In this document: positions 8,582-17,264 of the stretch, in pieces
Position numbering within the stretch: position 1 is the stretch's first letter
Layout: each line of letters opens with the position of its first letter
From: Allolucifera butyrica
Lineage (GTDB): Bacteria; Bacillota; Negativicutes; Sporomusales; UPPP01
Assembly: GCF_900476375.1 (NCBI RefSeq)
Contig: NZ_UPPP01000127.1
Span: forward strand, 62,001-126,000
Direction of reading: 5' to 3'
Length of the DNA: 64,000 nt
Notes under the pieces: model-generated
What the model saw: the letters and a program-made list of their open reading frames with translations, nothing else
Databases searched by the model: none
What the model was told of the DNA's origin: nothing
Program-made: the position numbers and the translations under genes

Positions 8582-9961
8582 ATGGAAAATACAAATGTTT
8601 CTATGATAATGACCACGTTAAAAATAGGCACATTTCTTGGCTTGCTCAACGAGACCATAATCAATGTAGCCCTATCCGATTTGATGACTGTTTTTTCTGT
8701 CTCAGCCAACACAATTCAATGGCTTACAGCCGGCTTTATGCTTATCATGGGGACCTTTGTTCCCGTTACAGCATTTTTGATTCAGCGAATTACTACCCGG
8801 CAACTCTTTCTCTCTGCTATGACCGTGTTTCTAATTGGCACTATTTTTGCTGCTTCAGCCTCCAACTTTTGGCTATTGCTTACCGGCAGGCTGATTCAAG
8901 CGGTAGGTACCGGTGTCTTGCTTCCTCTTATGATGAATACTATTATGGTGCTGAATCCTCCGGAAAAACGCGGGTCCGCCATGGGAGCAGCATTATTAAT
9001 CGTTTTATTTGCCCCTGCTATTGGACCAACTTACGGGGGATTGGTAATTCAAGCACTTAACTGGCGATGGATATTTATTCTGTTAATTCCCCTAACGATT
9101 ATTTCAATAATGATTGGCTGGTTTTATTTAAAGAATATAACGGAAACGGTTAAAATCAAATTGGATATAACATCGCTTATTTTGTCTACAATCGGGTTTG
9201 GCGGTGCTATCTATGGATTAAATAATGTGTTTTCTACCGATACAGCCGGGGGAGTTGTTTTTTTACTGATTGGAATTGCTTCCATTATTGCATTTACGCT
9301 GCGCCAATTAAAAATATCAAATCCGTTGCTAAATGTACGTGCGTTTTCTTACCCTATGTTTTCGTTAGGAATTGCTCTAATTACCATAACTTACATGGTT
9401 CTGTTTGCTAATTTTGTTTTAATGCCTATGTTTACCGAAAATATTTTAGGGCTTACCACCTTTGAAGCAGGGCTGGCGGTACTGCCGGGAGGAATTATTG
9501 GCGCGTTATTGCCACCGGTATTTGGCAAATTATATGACCGCTTTGGACCAAGAGTAATTGTTCCGGCAGGCTTTGGCATTATGGCGGTTGCCAATTTCTC
9601 CATTTCCTGCATGACAACTTCAACAAATATTATTTTACCGATTGTTTTTTATTGCTGTGTAATTATTGGGTTAGCGTCTTTACTCACTCCCAGCCAAACG
9701 AACACTTTAAATCAACTGCCGCAAGAATATTATTCACATGGTACGGCAATTATGAACACGATGATGTTGATTGGTTCGGCGATGGGTTCATCAATATTTG
9801 TGGGTATTATGGAATACAAGCAGAAACTATGTCTGGTAAACAATGCCACGGCAATGGAATCACTAAACAGCGGAATAAATTTTTCATATACATTGGTTGC
9901 TGTTTTAGCACTGATTGGTCTCGCTTTGTCCCTGTTTTTCCGTAGAAAAGCAGAGAGTTGA
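8582..9961 (+). CDS. DHA2-family (14-helix) drug exporter
   Basis: A 459-residue major facilitator of the EmrB/QacA drug:H+ antiporter type with about 14 predicted membrane helices. Helix 1 has the DHA2 signature ending in LNETIINVALSDL, and motif C in helix 5 is seen as LFAPAIGPTYGGLV. The gene sits 60 bases after tetR behind a TetR palindrome and an AAGGAGG ribosome site, so it is a locally regulated multidrug or metabolite exporter. The C-terminus ends in a short basic tail (FFRRKAES). The substrate is unknown. Confidence 0.9.
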   Translation: MENTNVSMIMTTLKIGTFLGLLNETIINVALSDLMTVFSVSANTIQWLTAGFMLIMGTFVPVTAFLIQRITTRQLFLSAMTVFLIGTIFAASASNFWLLLTGRLIQAVGTGVLLPLMMNTIMVLNPPEKRGSAMGAALLIVLFAPAIGPTYGGLVIQALNWRWIFILLIPLTIISIMIGWFYLKNITETVKIKLDITSLILSTIGFGGAIYGLNNVFSTDTAGGVVFLLIGIASIIAFTLRQLKISNPLLNVRAFSYPMFSLGIALITITYMVLFANFVLMPMFTENILGLTTFEAGLAVLPGGIIGALLPPVFGKLYDRFGPRVIVPAGFGIMAVANFSISCMTTSTNIILPIVFYCCVIIGLASLLTPSQTNTLNQLPQEYYSHGTAIMNTMMLIGSAMGSSIFVGIMEYKQKLCLVNNATAMESLNSGINFSYTLVAVLALIGLALSLFFRRKAES

Positions 9962-9984
9962 TTTAAGTCGTTTTGTACCCTCCT

Positions 9985-10026
9985 AAAAAAGGCCGCAAGA
10001 GTCAAATTTGACCCCTGCGGTCTTTT
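9985..10026. terminator. Bidirectional terminator between exporter and tannase
   Basis: GGCCGCA (9991-9997) pairs with TGCGGTC (10015-10021), with an inner GTCAAA/TTTGAC pairing. TCTTTT follows on the plus strand and TTTTTT on the minus strand, so it can serve the converging exporter and tannase-like genes. Confidence 0.8.
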
Positions 10027-10070
10027 ATCCATTCCATTCCGTTTCGTGAGGACTGACTTTGGCGGCTAGT

Positions 10071-11633
10071 TCACTGAACGGGTTTGGTCTCTTGGTGAGG
10101 AGCGCAGACCTTGTCAATCCAGACAAAAAGTTCATTCAGGTCATAATCTCCACCGTGTCCTTGTCCCCAGGGCACCGCAAAGTCAACATCGAAGCCCTTG
10201 TTTTCCAGCTTAGTAGCCAGGATGACGGGAATGGCGAGAGCGGTGTCTTTGTCAACAGCGCCGTGGCGGATTCGCCAGTGCTGAGCGGTGGTGGTTCCTT
10301 TTGTGCCGATGTAATTCATAGGATTCAGTAGCTTCACGATGGATGCGGCGGCAAGGGAGCCGCCCACCGTGCTATGGTCCTTGCTAAATTGGGTAAAATG
10401 CTGGGCGTTGACGGTCGCAGTACCGAACAGACTGTTCTCGGGGTTGCTTAAGTCTAAAGCATCAAAGGCGGGAGCGGATTTCATTCTGGTGGCGTAGTTG
10501 AGGTATTTGTCGAAGTCAATGTCGGTTACGATTCTGTCTTTTATCGTAATCCAAGTCAGTCCCGACAGATCCGTACCGTGATCCAGAGCTTTTTGCGCGG
10601 ATGCGACCACGAAGGATTTGACGTAGTCTTTAAAGGGGCCGTCGCCGTTTGCGTCTAATGTTAACGCCGTTCCGTCGCTCTTCTTAAGCCCCAGATCATT
10701 CAGGTAGGCGGGGAACAAGGCTTTTAATTCGTCAGAGACCTTAATCTGGTCCGCTGTCATTGTACCTTTGACTTCCGGCAATTTAGGCGGAGCCGCCGGC
10801 ATGCCTTGGTTCACAGGAGGACTAAGCCGGTCCGGCGGCAGTGGGCCCGGAGCCATCATTCTACTGTAACCATTTATACCGTTGAACAGCCACTCATAGG
10901 CCATGTCCGCATTATCCAGATTAGTGATGGGGCAGTAGCTGGAGACGGCAAAGATGTCGTCACGCGCATCGGCCGCGCCGATTGCTTTTAGATAAGGCTC
11001 ATAATCCTTATTGTTGCCGCTGGCGCCGAGCAGCGCGGAAAGCGCGCCGCCGGCGCTGGTGCCGTTGGAGATGATTTTTTCGGTGTCGCCGGGTATGCGT
11101 TTTTGGTTATAGCGCAGGTAGCGGACGGCGGCCTTCAGGTCCACGATGCAGGCAGGCGCCTTGCCGGTGTACAGGCTATTTTTATCCTGGGTAGTACGGC
11201 CGCGCGCGCCGGGTTCTGCCACTACATAACCTTTTGACAAGGCAACCAACGCGGCATTTGGACTGCCATTCTGGTCTTGTCCAGGGCTCCCGGGGGCTCC
11301 GGGCATATAACCACCGACTGTGTTCGGCAAAAAGATGGGAGCCGTTTTCGCGTTGTAATTGCCGATGGACTTGTCTTCATAATATTCCTCAGGGACATAG
11401 ATGTTCATGATCTCATAATTGGTGTCTACAGGATACTTCACATAGACGATATTTTCATAGGCACGGTAGGTAATGCTTTTGCCGTTTAATGTTAAAGTTT
11501 TCATAGTGTATTTAGCGGTATCGAACACCAGGCTGTATTCATCGGTTGTACCGGAGCTTGCGGATACGCTAGCCAACGGCATGGTGAGGAAAGTTAATAC
11601 CAGAATAGAGGTAAACCATTTTTGAATTTTCAT
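10071..11633 (-). CDS. Secreted tannase-like (subtype B) alpha/beta-hydrolase
   Basis: A 520-residue secreted esterase with a signal peptide (cleavage near VSA-SS). The nucleophile elbow is NGTSAGGAL with the putative catalytic Ser193, and the catalytic His is in GQGHGGDYD near the C-terminus. The length, the conserved TEKIISNGTSAGG block and the C-terminal GHGGDYDL resemble bacterial subtype B tannases such as Lactobacillus plantarum TanA, which split galloyl esters into gallate. A related carboxylesterase activity cannot be excluded. GGGAGG precedes the ATG. The gene stands alone between two terminators. Gallate released here could feed the LmbE/GalB-like enzyme at the left edge, which is inference. 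Confidence 0.82.
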   Translation of the reverse strand: MKIQKWFTSILVLTFLTMPLASVSASSGTTDEYSLVFDTAKYTMKTLTLNGKSITYRAYENIVYVKYPVDTNYEIMNIYVPEEYYEDKSIGNYNAKTAPIFLPNTVGGYMPGAPGSPGQDQNGSPNAALVALSKGYVVAEPGARGRTTQDKNSLYTGKAPACIVDLKAAVRYLRYNQKRIPGDTEKIISNGTSAGGALSALLGASGNNKDYEPYLKAIGAADARDDIFAVSSYCPITNLDNADMAYEWLFNGINGYSRMMAPGPLPPDRLSPPVNQGMPAAPPKLPEVKGTMTADQIKVSDELKALFPAYLNDLGLKKSDGTALTLDANGDGPFKDYVKSFVVASAQKALDHGTDLSGLTWITIKDRIVTDIDFDKYLNYATRMKSAPAFDALDLSNPENSLFGTATVNAQHFTQFSKDHSTVGGSLAAASIVKLLNPMNYIGTKGTTTAQHWRIRHGAVDKDTALAIPVILATKLENKGFDVDFAVPWGQGHGGDYDLNELFVWIDKVCAPHQETKPVQ

Positions 11634-11835
11634 TTTTTAGCCTCCCTATAATAAGTTTTTAGGCAAGAATCCATACTTGATTTTACCCTTATTTTTCCAA
11701 TTACTAATTATAAAATAATGATGTTACAATTTTGTTACAAAATTTCCAATAACAGTTTGATGTGGCAATTATTATTTAAGGCTGGGCAATTCAGGAATGG
11801 CGATGCGGAAGGCAAACTTTTTGATTAGCAAATAG

Positions 11836-11890
11836 AAAAAGGGTTGTCTCAAACAGGTTGAAAAACCTATTTTGAGGCAACCCCTTTTGT
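11836..11890. terminator. Long terminator hairpin, LysR/tannase intergenic
   Basis: The arms 11836-11859 and 11864-11887 pair nearly throughout (AAAAAGGGTTGTCTCAAACA and its imperfect complement). T-runs lie at the outer edges on both strands. On the minus strand it follows the LysR stop codon and would terminate that gene. The rest of 11634-11835 shows no gene. Confidence 0.75.
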
Positions 11891-11915
11891 TACCGGAAGA
11901 AAAATAGATAAATGG

Positions 11916-12791
11916 TTATACTGGTCTGACACAAGTTAAAAAATGCTTTGCCGCATCCGACAATTCTGCATTTTTCTTGTAGCAAAGACTTATTTGCGTA
12001 GAAATATTTGGCGCGATGTCTACAATTGCAATATTAGGATTGGAGAAATAAATGGCCAGCTTTTTCATAAGTAAAGCCACTCCCATTTCTCTGACAACCA
12101 GATCAATTAGATTTCCTAAATTGTGATCAGTGAAAGCTACCCTGGGTTGGAAGCCATGCTGTTCGCAGGCATTATGGCAAAGATTATACGGCCTTGTCCG
12201 TTCGGGCAATAGCAGAAAATCTTCCTCTTTTAATTGCTCCAGTGATACTGTTTTACATTTTGCCAAAGGATGCTTGGCAGGAAAAATTGCGGCGAGTATA
12301 TCAACCGTATAAGGAATTTTAACAAATTCATCAGCAATATCGTTCACTTGGCGAACAAATGCAAGTTCATATTTACTTTGGCGAAGCATATTTTCTAATT
12401 TAGTTGATCCGCTTTGAATTACATTTAGCGTGCAGGTGGGATAGCTTTTCTTAAATCTTGCCAGCACATCGGTGATATTATATTGTGCCATGGAGGGTAT
12501 GGATCCTATGGTAAGCGTTTTCCTGGTATTTTCAAGTTTGTTGAAAAAAGCGGCTGCATATTCGTTTTGAATAGAAACAATTTGTTTAGCGTAGGGTAGA
12601 AACAGTTGTCCGAATTCACTAAGGGCTACCTTTCTTGTGGTACGGTTAAATAAAGGAGCGGCAAGTTCTTTTTCAATAGCCTTAATATGTTTGGAAAGTG
12701 AGGATTGAGATATAAAAAGACAGTCGGCAGCTTCCAAAAAATTACCTTTTTCTGCAAGGACAACAAATTCTTTAATATAGTCAATCTCCAT
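11916..12791 (-). CDS. LysR-family transcriptional regulator
   Basis: A 291-residue LysR protein. The winged helix-turn-helix is at residues 1-60 (FLEAADCLFISQSSLSKHI) and the two-lobed effector-binding domain covers about 88-291. An in-frame ATG at 12803 exists, but GGAGGC lies between it and the ATG at 12791, which also matches the usual MEIDYIKEF start of the family. It is divergent from the amidohydrolase gene, and the shared intergenic region contains a 37-bp palindrome. The likely target is therefore the amidohydrolase and its downstream genes. Confidence 0.88.
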   Translation of the reverse strand: MEIDYIKEFVVLAEKGNFLEAADCLFISQSSLSKHIKAIEKELAAPLFNRTTRKVALSEFGQLFLPYAKQIVSIQNEYAAAFFNKLENTRKTLTIGSIPSMAQYNITDVLARFKKSYPTCTLNVIQSGSTKLENMLRQSKYELAFVRQVNDIADEFVKIPYTVDILAAIFPAKHPLAKCKTVSLEQLKEEDFLLLPERTRPYNLCHNACEQHGFQPRVAFTDHNLGNLIDLVVREMGVALLMKKLAIYFSNPNIAIVDIAPNISTQISLCYKKNAELSDAAKHFLTCVRPV

Positions 12792-12804
12792 AAAAGCCTC
12801 CATT

Positions 12805-12841
12805 CAATATAATTTATTCCGATACGGAATAAATTATATTG
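12805..12841. promoter_or_regulatory. 37-bp palindrome in LysR/amidohydrolase divergon
   Basis: Seventeen bases at 12805-12821 (CAATATAATTTATTCCG) are exactly complementary to 12825-12841, around ATA. It begins only 14 bases upstream of the LysR start codon, so LysR binding would shut its own translation start region while activating or repressing the divergent gene. Confidence 0.8.
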
Positions 12842-12923
12842 GAATTGGAATTGATTGTCAATCATTAATAAAATACAATTTGTATTAAAAGAAATGTTAA
12901 GAATTTACTTTTGGAGGATTGAA

Positions 12924-13964
12924 ATGATTATTGATGCAAATATGTATTGGATGCCTAAGAATTTGTTTACTGACCGTTCTTTGCTAGAAAAATTCATTCG
13001 TACTTCTTGTGAGTATGGAGTTTATGCATACGAACAGAACATATCGGAAACAGGCAAGAGACAAATTGTTATTGAAAAACCAAAAGGCTATCAGAATCTG
13101 AATTATGTTGAAAATCAGTATGAAATGGAAACACAACTGCAGGATATGGATGAAGCTGGGATAGATAAGGCTGTTTTAAAAATCCCTGGCTGTCAGGAAT
13201 GGATGAGTTTGGAACTGTGTAAGAAATTTAATGACGGCATGGCTGAGCACGTGAGGCTGGGCAAGGGTAGATTTAACGCTCTTGCGGTTGTGCCTCCATG
13301 GGGCACGCAAGAATGCATTTACGAACTGGAAAGATGCGTATATGAACTTGGAATGACTGGGGTGCAGCTTTCTGCTCATTACGGTGACCAATATCTTGAC
13401 AATGAGGCATTTAAACCTTTTTTTAAGAAATTGAACGAATTAGAATTACCAGCTTATATACATCATACACCTGTACCCGTGCAGCATAATTTTGTATATG
13501 ATTACAACAATTTACGCCGGTCCTATGGTCGGTGTGCAGACCAGGCTATTGCTGTGGGGCGCGAAATTTTCAGCGGGATGTTTGAGGAATTTCCCCATAT
13601 TAAATTTATACATTCTATGCTTGGGGGAGCCTTTTTTTCATTTATGAATCTTATGTTTCCCCAAAAGGCAAAGAAAAACGAAGAAGTTGACAGATTTAAG
13701 GTTGATACAGAAAAGATGAGGGGATATTTAAAGAACAATATTTTTTTTGAAATGTCTCATGCAGAACCATGGGGTGATTTGCAACTGGAATGCGCGATAA
13801 AAATACTGGGGGCAGATCATGTTATATTTGGTACATCCTACCCTGTAAGACGGCAATGGATGTTAACCGGCCCGGATTTTATAAAAAATTTAGCTATTAG
13901 TGAGAAGGAAAAGGATCTCATACTTGGTGAAAATGCCAAGGATATTTATAAATTAGACAAGTAA
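12924..13964 (+). CDS. Amidohydrolase-2 family enzyme (ACMSD-like)
   Basis: A 346-residue TIM-barrel enzyme of the amidohydrolase-2 (ACMSD/decarboxylase) group. Barrel landmarks include GVQLSAHYG, LPAYIHHTPVP (the strand-5 metal histidine), KFIHSMLGG and VIFGTSYPV near the position of the strand-8 metal ligand, where the usual Asp is replaced by Ser/Tyr. The N-terminal metal motif is MIIDANMYW rather than the common D-x-H-x-H, so the metal site is altered. The ATG at 12924 follows TTGGAGGA; the longer frame from 12855 overlaps the regulatory region. It is divergent from LysR, followed 23 bases later by a ceramidase-like gene. The substrate is unknown. Confidence 0.75.
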   Translation: MIIDANMYWMPKNLFTDRSLLEKFIRTSCEYGVYAYEQNISETGKRQIVIEKPKGYQNLNYVENQYEMETQLQDMDEAGIDKAVLKIPGCQEWMSLELCKKFNDGMAEHVRLGKGRFNALAVVPPWGTQECIYELERCVYELGMTGVQLSAHYGDQYLDNEAFKPFFKKLNELELPAYIHHTPVPVQHNFVYDYNNLRRSYGRCADQAIAVGREIFSGMFEEFPHIKFIHSMLGGAFFSFMNLMFPQKAKKNEEVDRFKVDTEKMRGYLKNNIFFEMSHAEPWGDLQLECAIKILGADHVIFGTSYPVRRQWMLTGPDFIKNLAISEKEKDLILGENAKDIYKLDK

Positions 13965-13987
13965 CACCGGGAAGGAGAACACTTAAT

Positions 13988-15250
13988 ATGGGAATGCATA
14001 CCTTTCGTGCCGGCGCAGGACGGGCCGTTATCAGGCTGCCCGCGGAGCTTTTTCCCGTAGAGGGATTCAATGGTATACACGACGAGCTTTGTACCCGGGT
14101 ATTGCTGCTGCATAAGGAAGCTAAAGCAGCCATTGTGTCGCTGGAACTGACCTCGTTGCCGACAGAAGAAATCGGTTTTCTGCAAAAACTGGTAGGTGTT
14201 GAGGCGGGCTTACCGCCGGAAAATGTTTGGATTTGTGCTACCCATACTTTTTCAGCGCCTCATATTCGTCATGAGCATTCGCTTAAGACGGAAACCGACC
14301 GCCGTAAGAATGTTCTGCTGCGGCAGGCAATCAGGGAAGCGTTGCGTGAAGCGGCCTTTCAGGCGGCTTCTGGCTTAACCGACGCTCGCTTTGGTATTGG
14401 CACCGGCCATTGCTCGGTCAATGTTAACCGGGATATTCCCACTGCTCAAGGCTGGTGGTTGGGGAACAATGAGAGCGGTCTTTCGGATAAATCCGTAACT
14501 GTTCTTCGTTTCGAAAAAGCGGATGGCAGGCCGATTGCTTTTCTTTTCAGTTATGGCGTACAGTCTTCGGTTATGGATGGGTCAATCATGGCCGATGGAG
14601 GCCGCTTGGTTTCCGCGGATCTGGCAGGTGTAGCCTGCCGCTATGTAGAGCAGGAATATGACAGCAGTGTTACAGCGCTTTTTTGTGTGGGTGCCGCTGG
14701 AGATCAGGCTCCCGCTTATAAGGCGAGATATATGGAACCCGATAAAACGGGCTGTCTTCGTGAGCAGGATATTCATGAGCAGGGATTTTTACTCGCAGTT
14801 TTACAAGGGAAGCGCCTTGGCGCTGCGGTTGTGCTAACCGCTCAAAAAATAGAGTGTTCAATTCCTGAGGATGTATTGCGCTTGCAAAAGTGGGTGTTTA
14901 AATGCCCGGGACAGAAAATGCCGCAAAGTATCCGTGATATCCGCCCGGCAACGCAGTATGAATACATTCCGGCCGGTGAATGCGAGATTTTCCTGGAGGT
15001 AATGAAGCTTGGAAATGTCGTATTGCTGGGAGTGCAGCCTGAGCTTTGCTGCCGTACTTTCCTAGAGATCAAAGAACGCTCGTTGTTTCCTTACACAATT
15101 GTTTTCACATTAGTTAACGGTTCGGTAAAATATATGGCCGATGAAGCTGCTTATCGCCGCGTCACCTATGAGGCCATGAATTCTCCGTTTGCCGCCGGCG
15201 CTGCGGAATTATTACGTGATAAGGCGCTGGAGCTTTTTCAGAAATTGTAG
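13988..15250 (+). CDS. Neutral ceramidase-like hydrolase, paralogue 1
   Basis: A 420-residue protein whose first half resembles the N-terminal domain of neutral/alkaline non-lysosomal ceramidases. It begins with FRAGAGRAVIRLP, has the metal-ligand-like CATHTFSAPH (about residues 76-85) and FCVGAAGDQAP (about 235-245). No signal peptide is seen, unlike classical ceramidases, so it is probably cytoplasmic. Family members cleave amide bonds in ceramide, but many short bacterial versions have unknown substrates. It is co-transcribed with the amidohydrolase upstream. A second divergent copy lies at 17265-18506. Confidence 0.75.
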   Translation: MGMHTFRAGAGRAVIRLPAELFPVEGFNGIHDELCTRVLLLHKEAKAAIVSLELTSLPTEEIGFLQKLVGVEAGLPPENVWICATHTFSAPHIRHEHSLKTETDRRKNVLLRQAIREALREAAFQAASGLTDARFGIGTGHCSVNVNRDIPTAQGWWLGNNESGLSDKSVTVLRFEKADGRPIAFLFSYGVQSSVMDGSIMADGGRLVSADLAGVACRYVEQEYDSSVTALFCVGAAGDQAPAYKARYMEPDKTGCLREQDIHEQGFLLAVLQGKRLGAAVVLTAQKIECSIPEDVLRLQKWVFKCPGQKMPQSIRDIRPATQYEYIPAGECEIFLEVMKLGNVVLLGVQPELCCRTFLEIKERSLFPYTIVFTLVNGSVKYMADEAAYRRVTYEAMNSPFAAGAAELLRDKALELFQKL

Positions 15251-15618
15251 TATTTTTATACATTTTACTCCGGAATGGTTATGTTTGAAGTTTATCTACC
15301 CTATTTCTATCAACACGAATTGCCGAAATTTAAAGTTAAACCCTTTTTCGTATTGCATTGGCCAACGCTGTAACAATATGCTGAAAAGGCTTGATTACGT
15401 AACTGGCCTTTTTAATATATATTTTTTAAAAATAAATGACTGAATATTACTATTATTAATAAATGGATTCTCCCTTTATTTATGTCTTATTGTTGATAGC
15501 TACTGGTACCAGTTACTTTGTGCAATATAAGCCTGCGCAAGTAATAGTAGCTCATAATAGCCTCTGCAGAGCACACCTGGGTTTAATACAAATTGCGGTA
15601 AGGAGAGATGTTTGCTAT
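15251..15618. other. Intergenic region with terminator and porin promoter
   Basis: A weak terminator AAAAGGC (15384-15390) pairing with GCCTTTTT (15406-15413) ends the amidohydrolase/ceramidase-like transcript. The remainder is AT-rich and would contain the porin promoter, but I could not assign boxes with confidence. No further gene is supported. Confidence 0.5.
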
Positions 15619-17112
15619 ATGAGACGGATAAACAAAAAGGTTGTTAGCCACATGTCCGCGGTAATACTATCAACAATAACCATCTACAGTGTTTCTGTAT
15701 GGAGTTCACCTGTGTTTGCCGCCAGCCAGCAGCCGGTTCAGCAGGAAATTGAGAAAAAGATAACTTTTAACGATGTGCCAATATCTCACTGGGCTTATTC
15801 TGCGTTAAAAAAACTTGCCGATGCAGGATTAATTGAAGGGTATAATTCACAATTTATTGGTGATAAGCCAATGACCCGGTATGAGATGGCAGTATTGGTG
15901 TCAAGGGCCATTGACAAACTGGATAAGGCGGATGCGGTTAACCAGCAGCTTATTTTAAAATTATCGCAAGAATTTAGTACCGAAATTGATAATTTAAAAA
16001 TTCATATGGACAAGCGTATGGATAAAATTGAGGATAAGCTGAAAACCCATGTGGAAGGACAGATTATCGAGAGTGCGATTTCTAATACAAATTCGGAGTA
16101 TAAATTGGGGGGAAGTGAAAAATACGGCCAAGTATTTCGTGTTCGCTTTATCGGTGGAACCCCTGATGATAAACTTTTTATGTACTCAGAAGTAGAATCA
16201 TTTATTACAGCAGGAGAAACGAATTATAGCCTAGGTTTTCCGCAGGGGACTAATTTTACCCTTAGTCAGGGATGGTTTAGCGCTAAAGATCTTTGGGGCA
16301 TGGACAGCGTCCGCTTCGGACGCATGAGCGGACAAGTGATTGGGATAGGCGGCCCCATGTATTCAGATGGCAGTTGTGACGGGATTGAGTTTAATAAAAA
16401 AATAGGGCAAACAGGCTGGAAGTTATGGACGGGAGTGGTTGCTCCTGCTAATGATGAAAACCATCCCAATCAAATGACAACACTGGAAGCCGCCTACGCT
16501 TTATCTTCAAATCTGAATACGAAATTGGGGGCGTGGTGGAATAGCGCGTCGCAATATAATTCTTCGGACGGGAGCATGTTTAATGCCTTAGCCGGCGCCG
16601 GATTTGAAAGGCAAAGAGGGATTGATTCCTCCTGGGACTGGAACCTGGGAGACGGTGTGCATCTGTTGGCGGAAGGCACCTATGACACGCTTACCAATCC
16701 AACTGGTGGCTTAAAGACGCATCCTGTCGGTTATGCAATAGGGCTTATACATTGGAACGATTCTCATCGTCCGGCGGTATTTCCTAAAGTTATGGGCTTG
16801 TGTGATTTCCATAAAGCAGGAGCGTCAGGCTGGAGCATAGTATACGGTTCAAATGATGCAGGATGTGCACCCTACGGATTGGAAAATCCCGTGGGGTATT
16901 TGGGAGGAACAATGCCGAATCCATACAGAGTGGGGGATAATGTGAATGTATTAAGCGCGCGTTATGAATATGTAATTCGTGAGGGCCTTTCAACGGATGT
17001 GACTTTGGCCAGAGCGTGGGTTAAGGATAAAAGTTTGCGCTCTGATTTATCCTCATCGCAATTAAACGGGGATACCTCTGTGGTATTAGAGCTAACTGCA
17101 TTTTTTTCCTAA
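15619..17112 (+). CDS. SLH-domain outer-membrane porin
   Basis: A 497-residue protein with a signal peptide ending near VFA-AS, an SLH domain (about 45-100, HWAYSALKKLADAGLIEGY and TRYEMAVLVSRAI), a coiled coil (about 105-140) and a beta-barrel rich in Gly, Trp and aromatic strands. It belongs to the same Negativicutes porin class as the gene at 623 but is clearly a different paralogue. The ATG at 15619 follows AAGGAGAG; the longer frame from 15463 has no ribosome site. It may supply substrates for the PTS and ceramidase-like genes downstream. Confidence 0.82.
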   Translation: MRRINKKVVSHMSAVILSTITIYSVSVWSSPVFAASQQPVQQEIEKKITFNDVPISHWAYSALKKLADAGLIEGYNSQFIGDKPMTRYEMAVLVSRAIDKLDKADAVNQQLILKLSQEFSTEIDNLKIHMDKRMDKIEDKLKTHVEGQIIESAISNTNSEYKLGGSEKYGQVFRVRFIGGTPDDKLFMYSEVESFITAGETNYSLGFPQGTNFTLSQGWFSAKDLWGMDSVRFGRMSGQVIGIGGPMYSDGSCDGIEFNKKIGQTGWKLWTGVVAPANDENHPNQMTTLEAAYALSSNLNTKLGAWWNSASQYNSSDGSMFNALAGAGFERQRGIDSSWDWNLGDGVHLLAEGTYDTLTNPTGGLKTHPVGYAIGLIHWNDSHRPAVFPKVMGLCDFHKAGASGWSIVYGSNDAGCAPYGLENPVGYLGGTMPNPYRVGDNVNVLSARYEYVIREGLSTDVTLARAWVKDKSLRSDLSSSQLNGDTSVVLELTAFFS

Positions 17113-17264
17113 TGCAATAGGTGGAATTGGTGCCATAGAACGGAATTGGAATACAAAAGGACAAGCTTCCGGTCCGCCGAAAGAAGCGGATGCCTTCCTT
17201 CTTCGGCGGGCCGGGAGATATGAGTGAGGATGCTTTAACCTGTAAATTCAGAGGAGGTATTTAT

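Noticed and set aside
9730..10032. Long open frames antisense to the exporter, to vnfK, to the Bcr-type exporter and to fucO
   Set aside because: They mirror the codon structure of strongly supported genes on the other strand and show no family features or ribosome sites.
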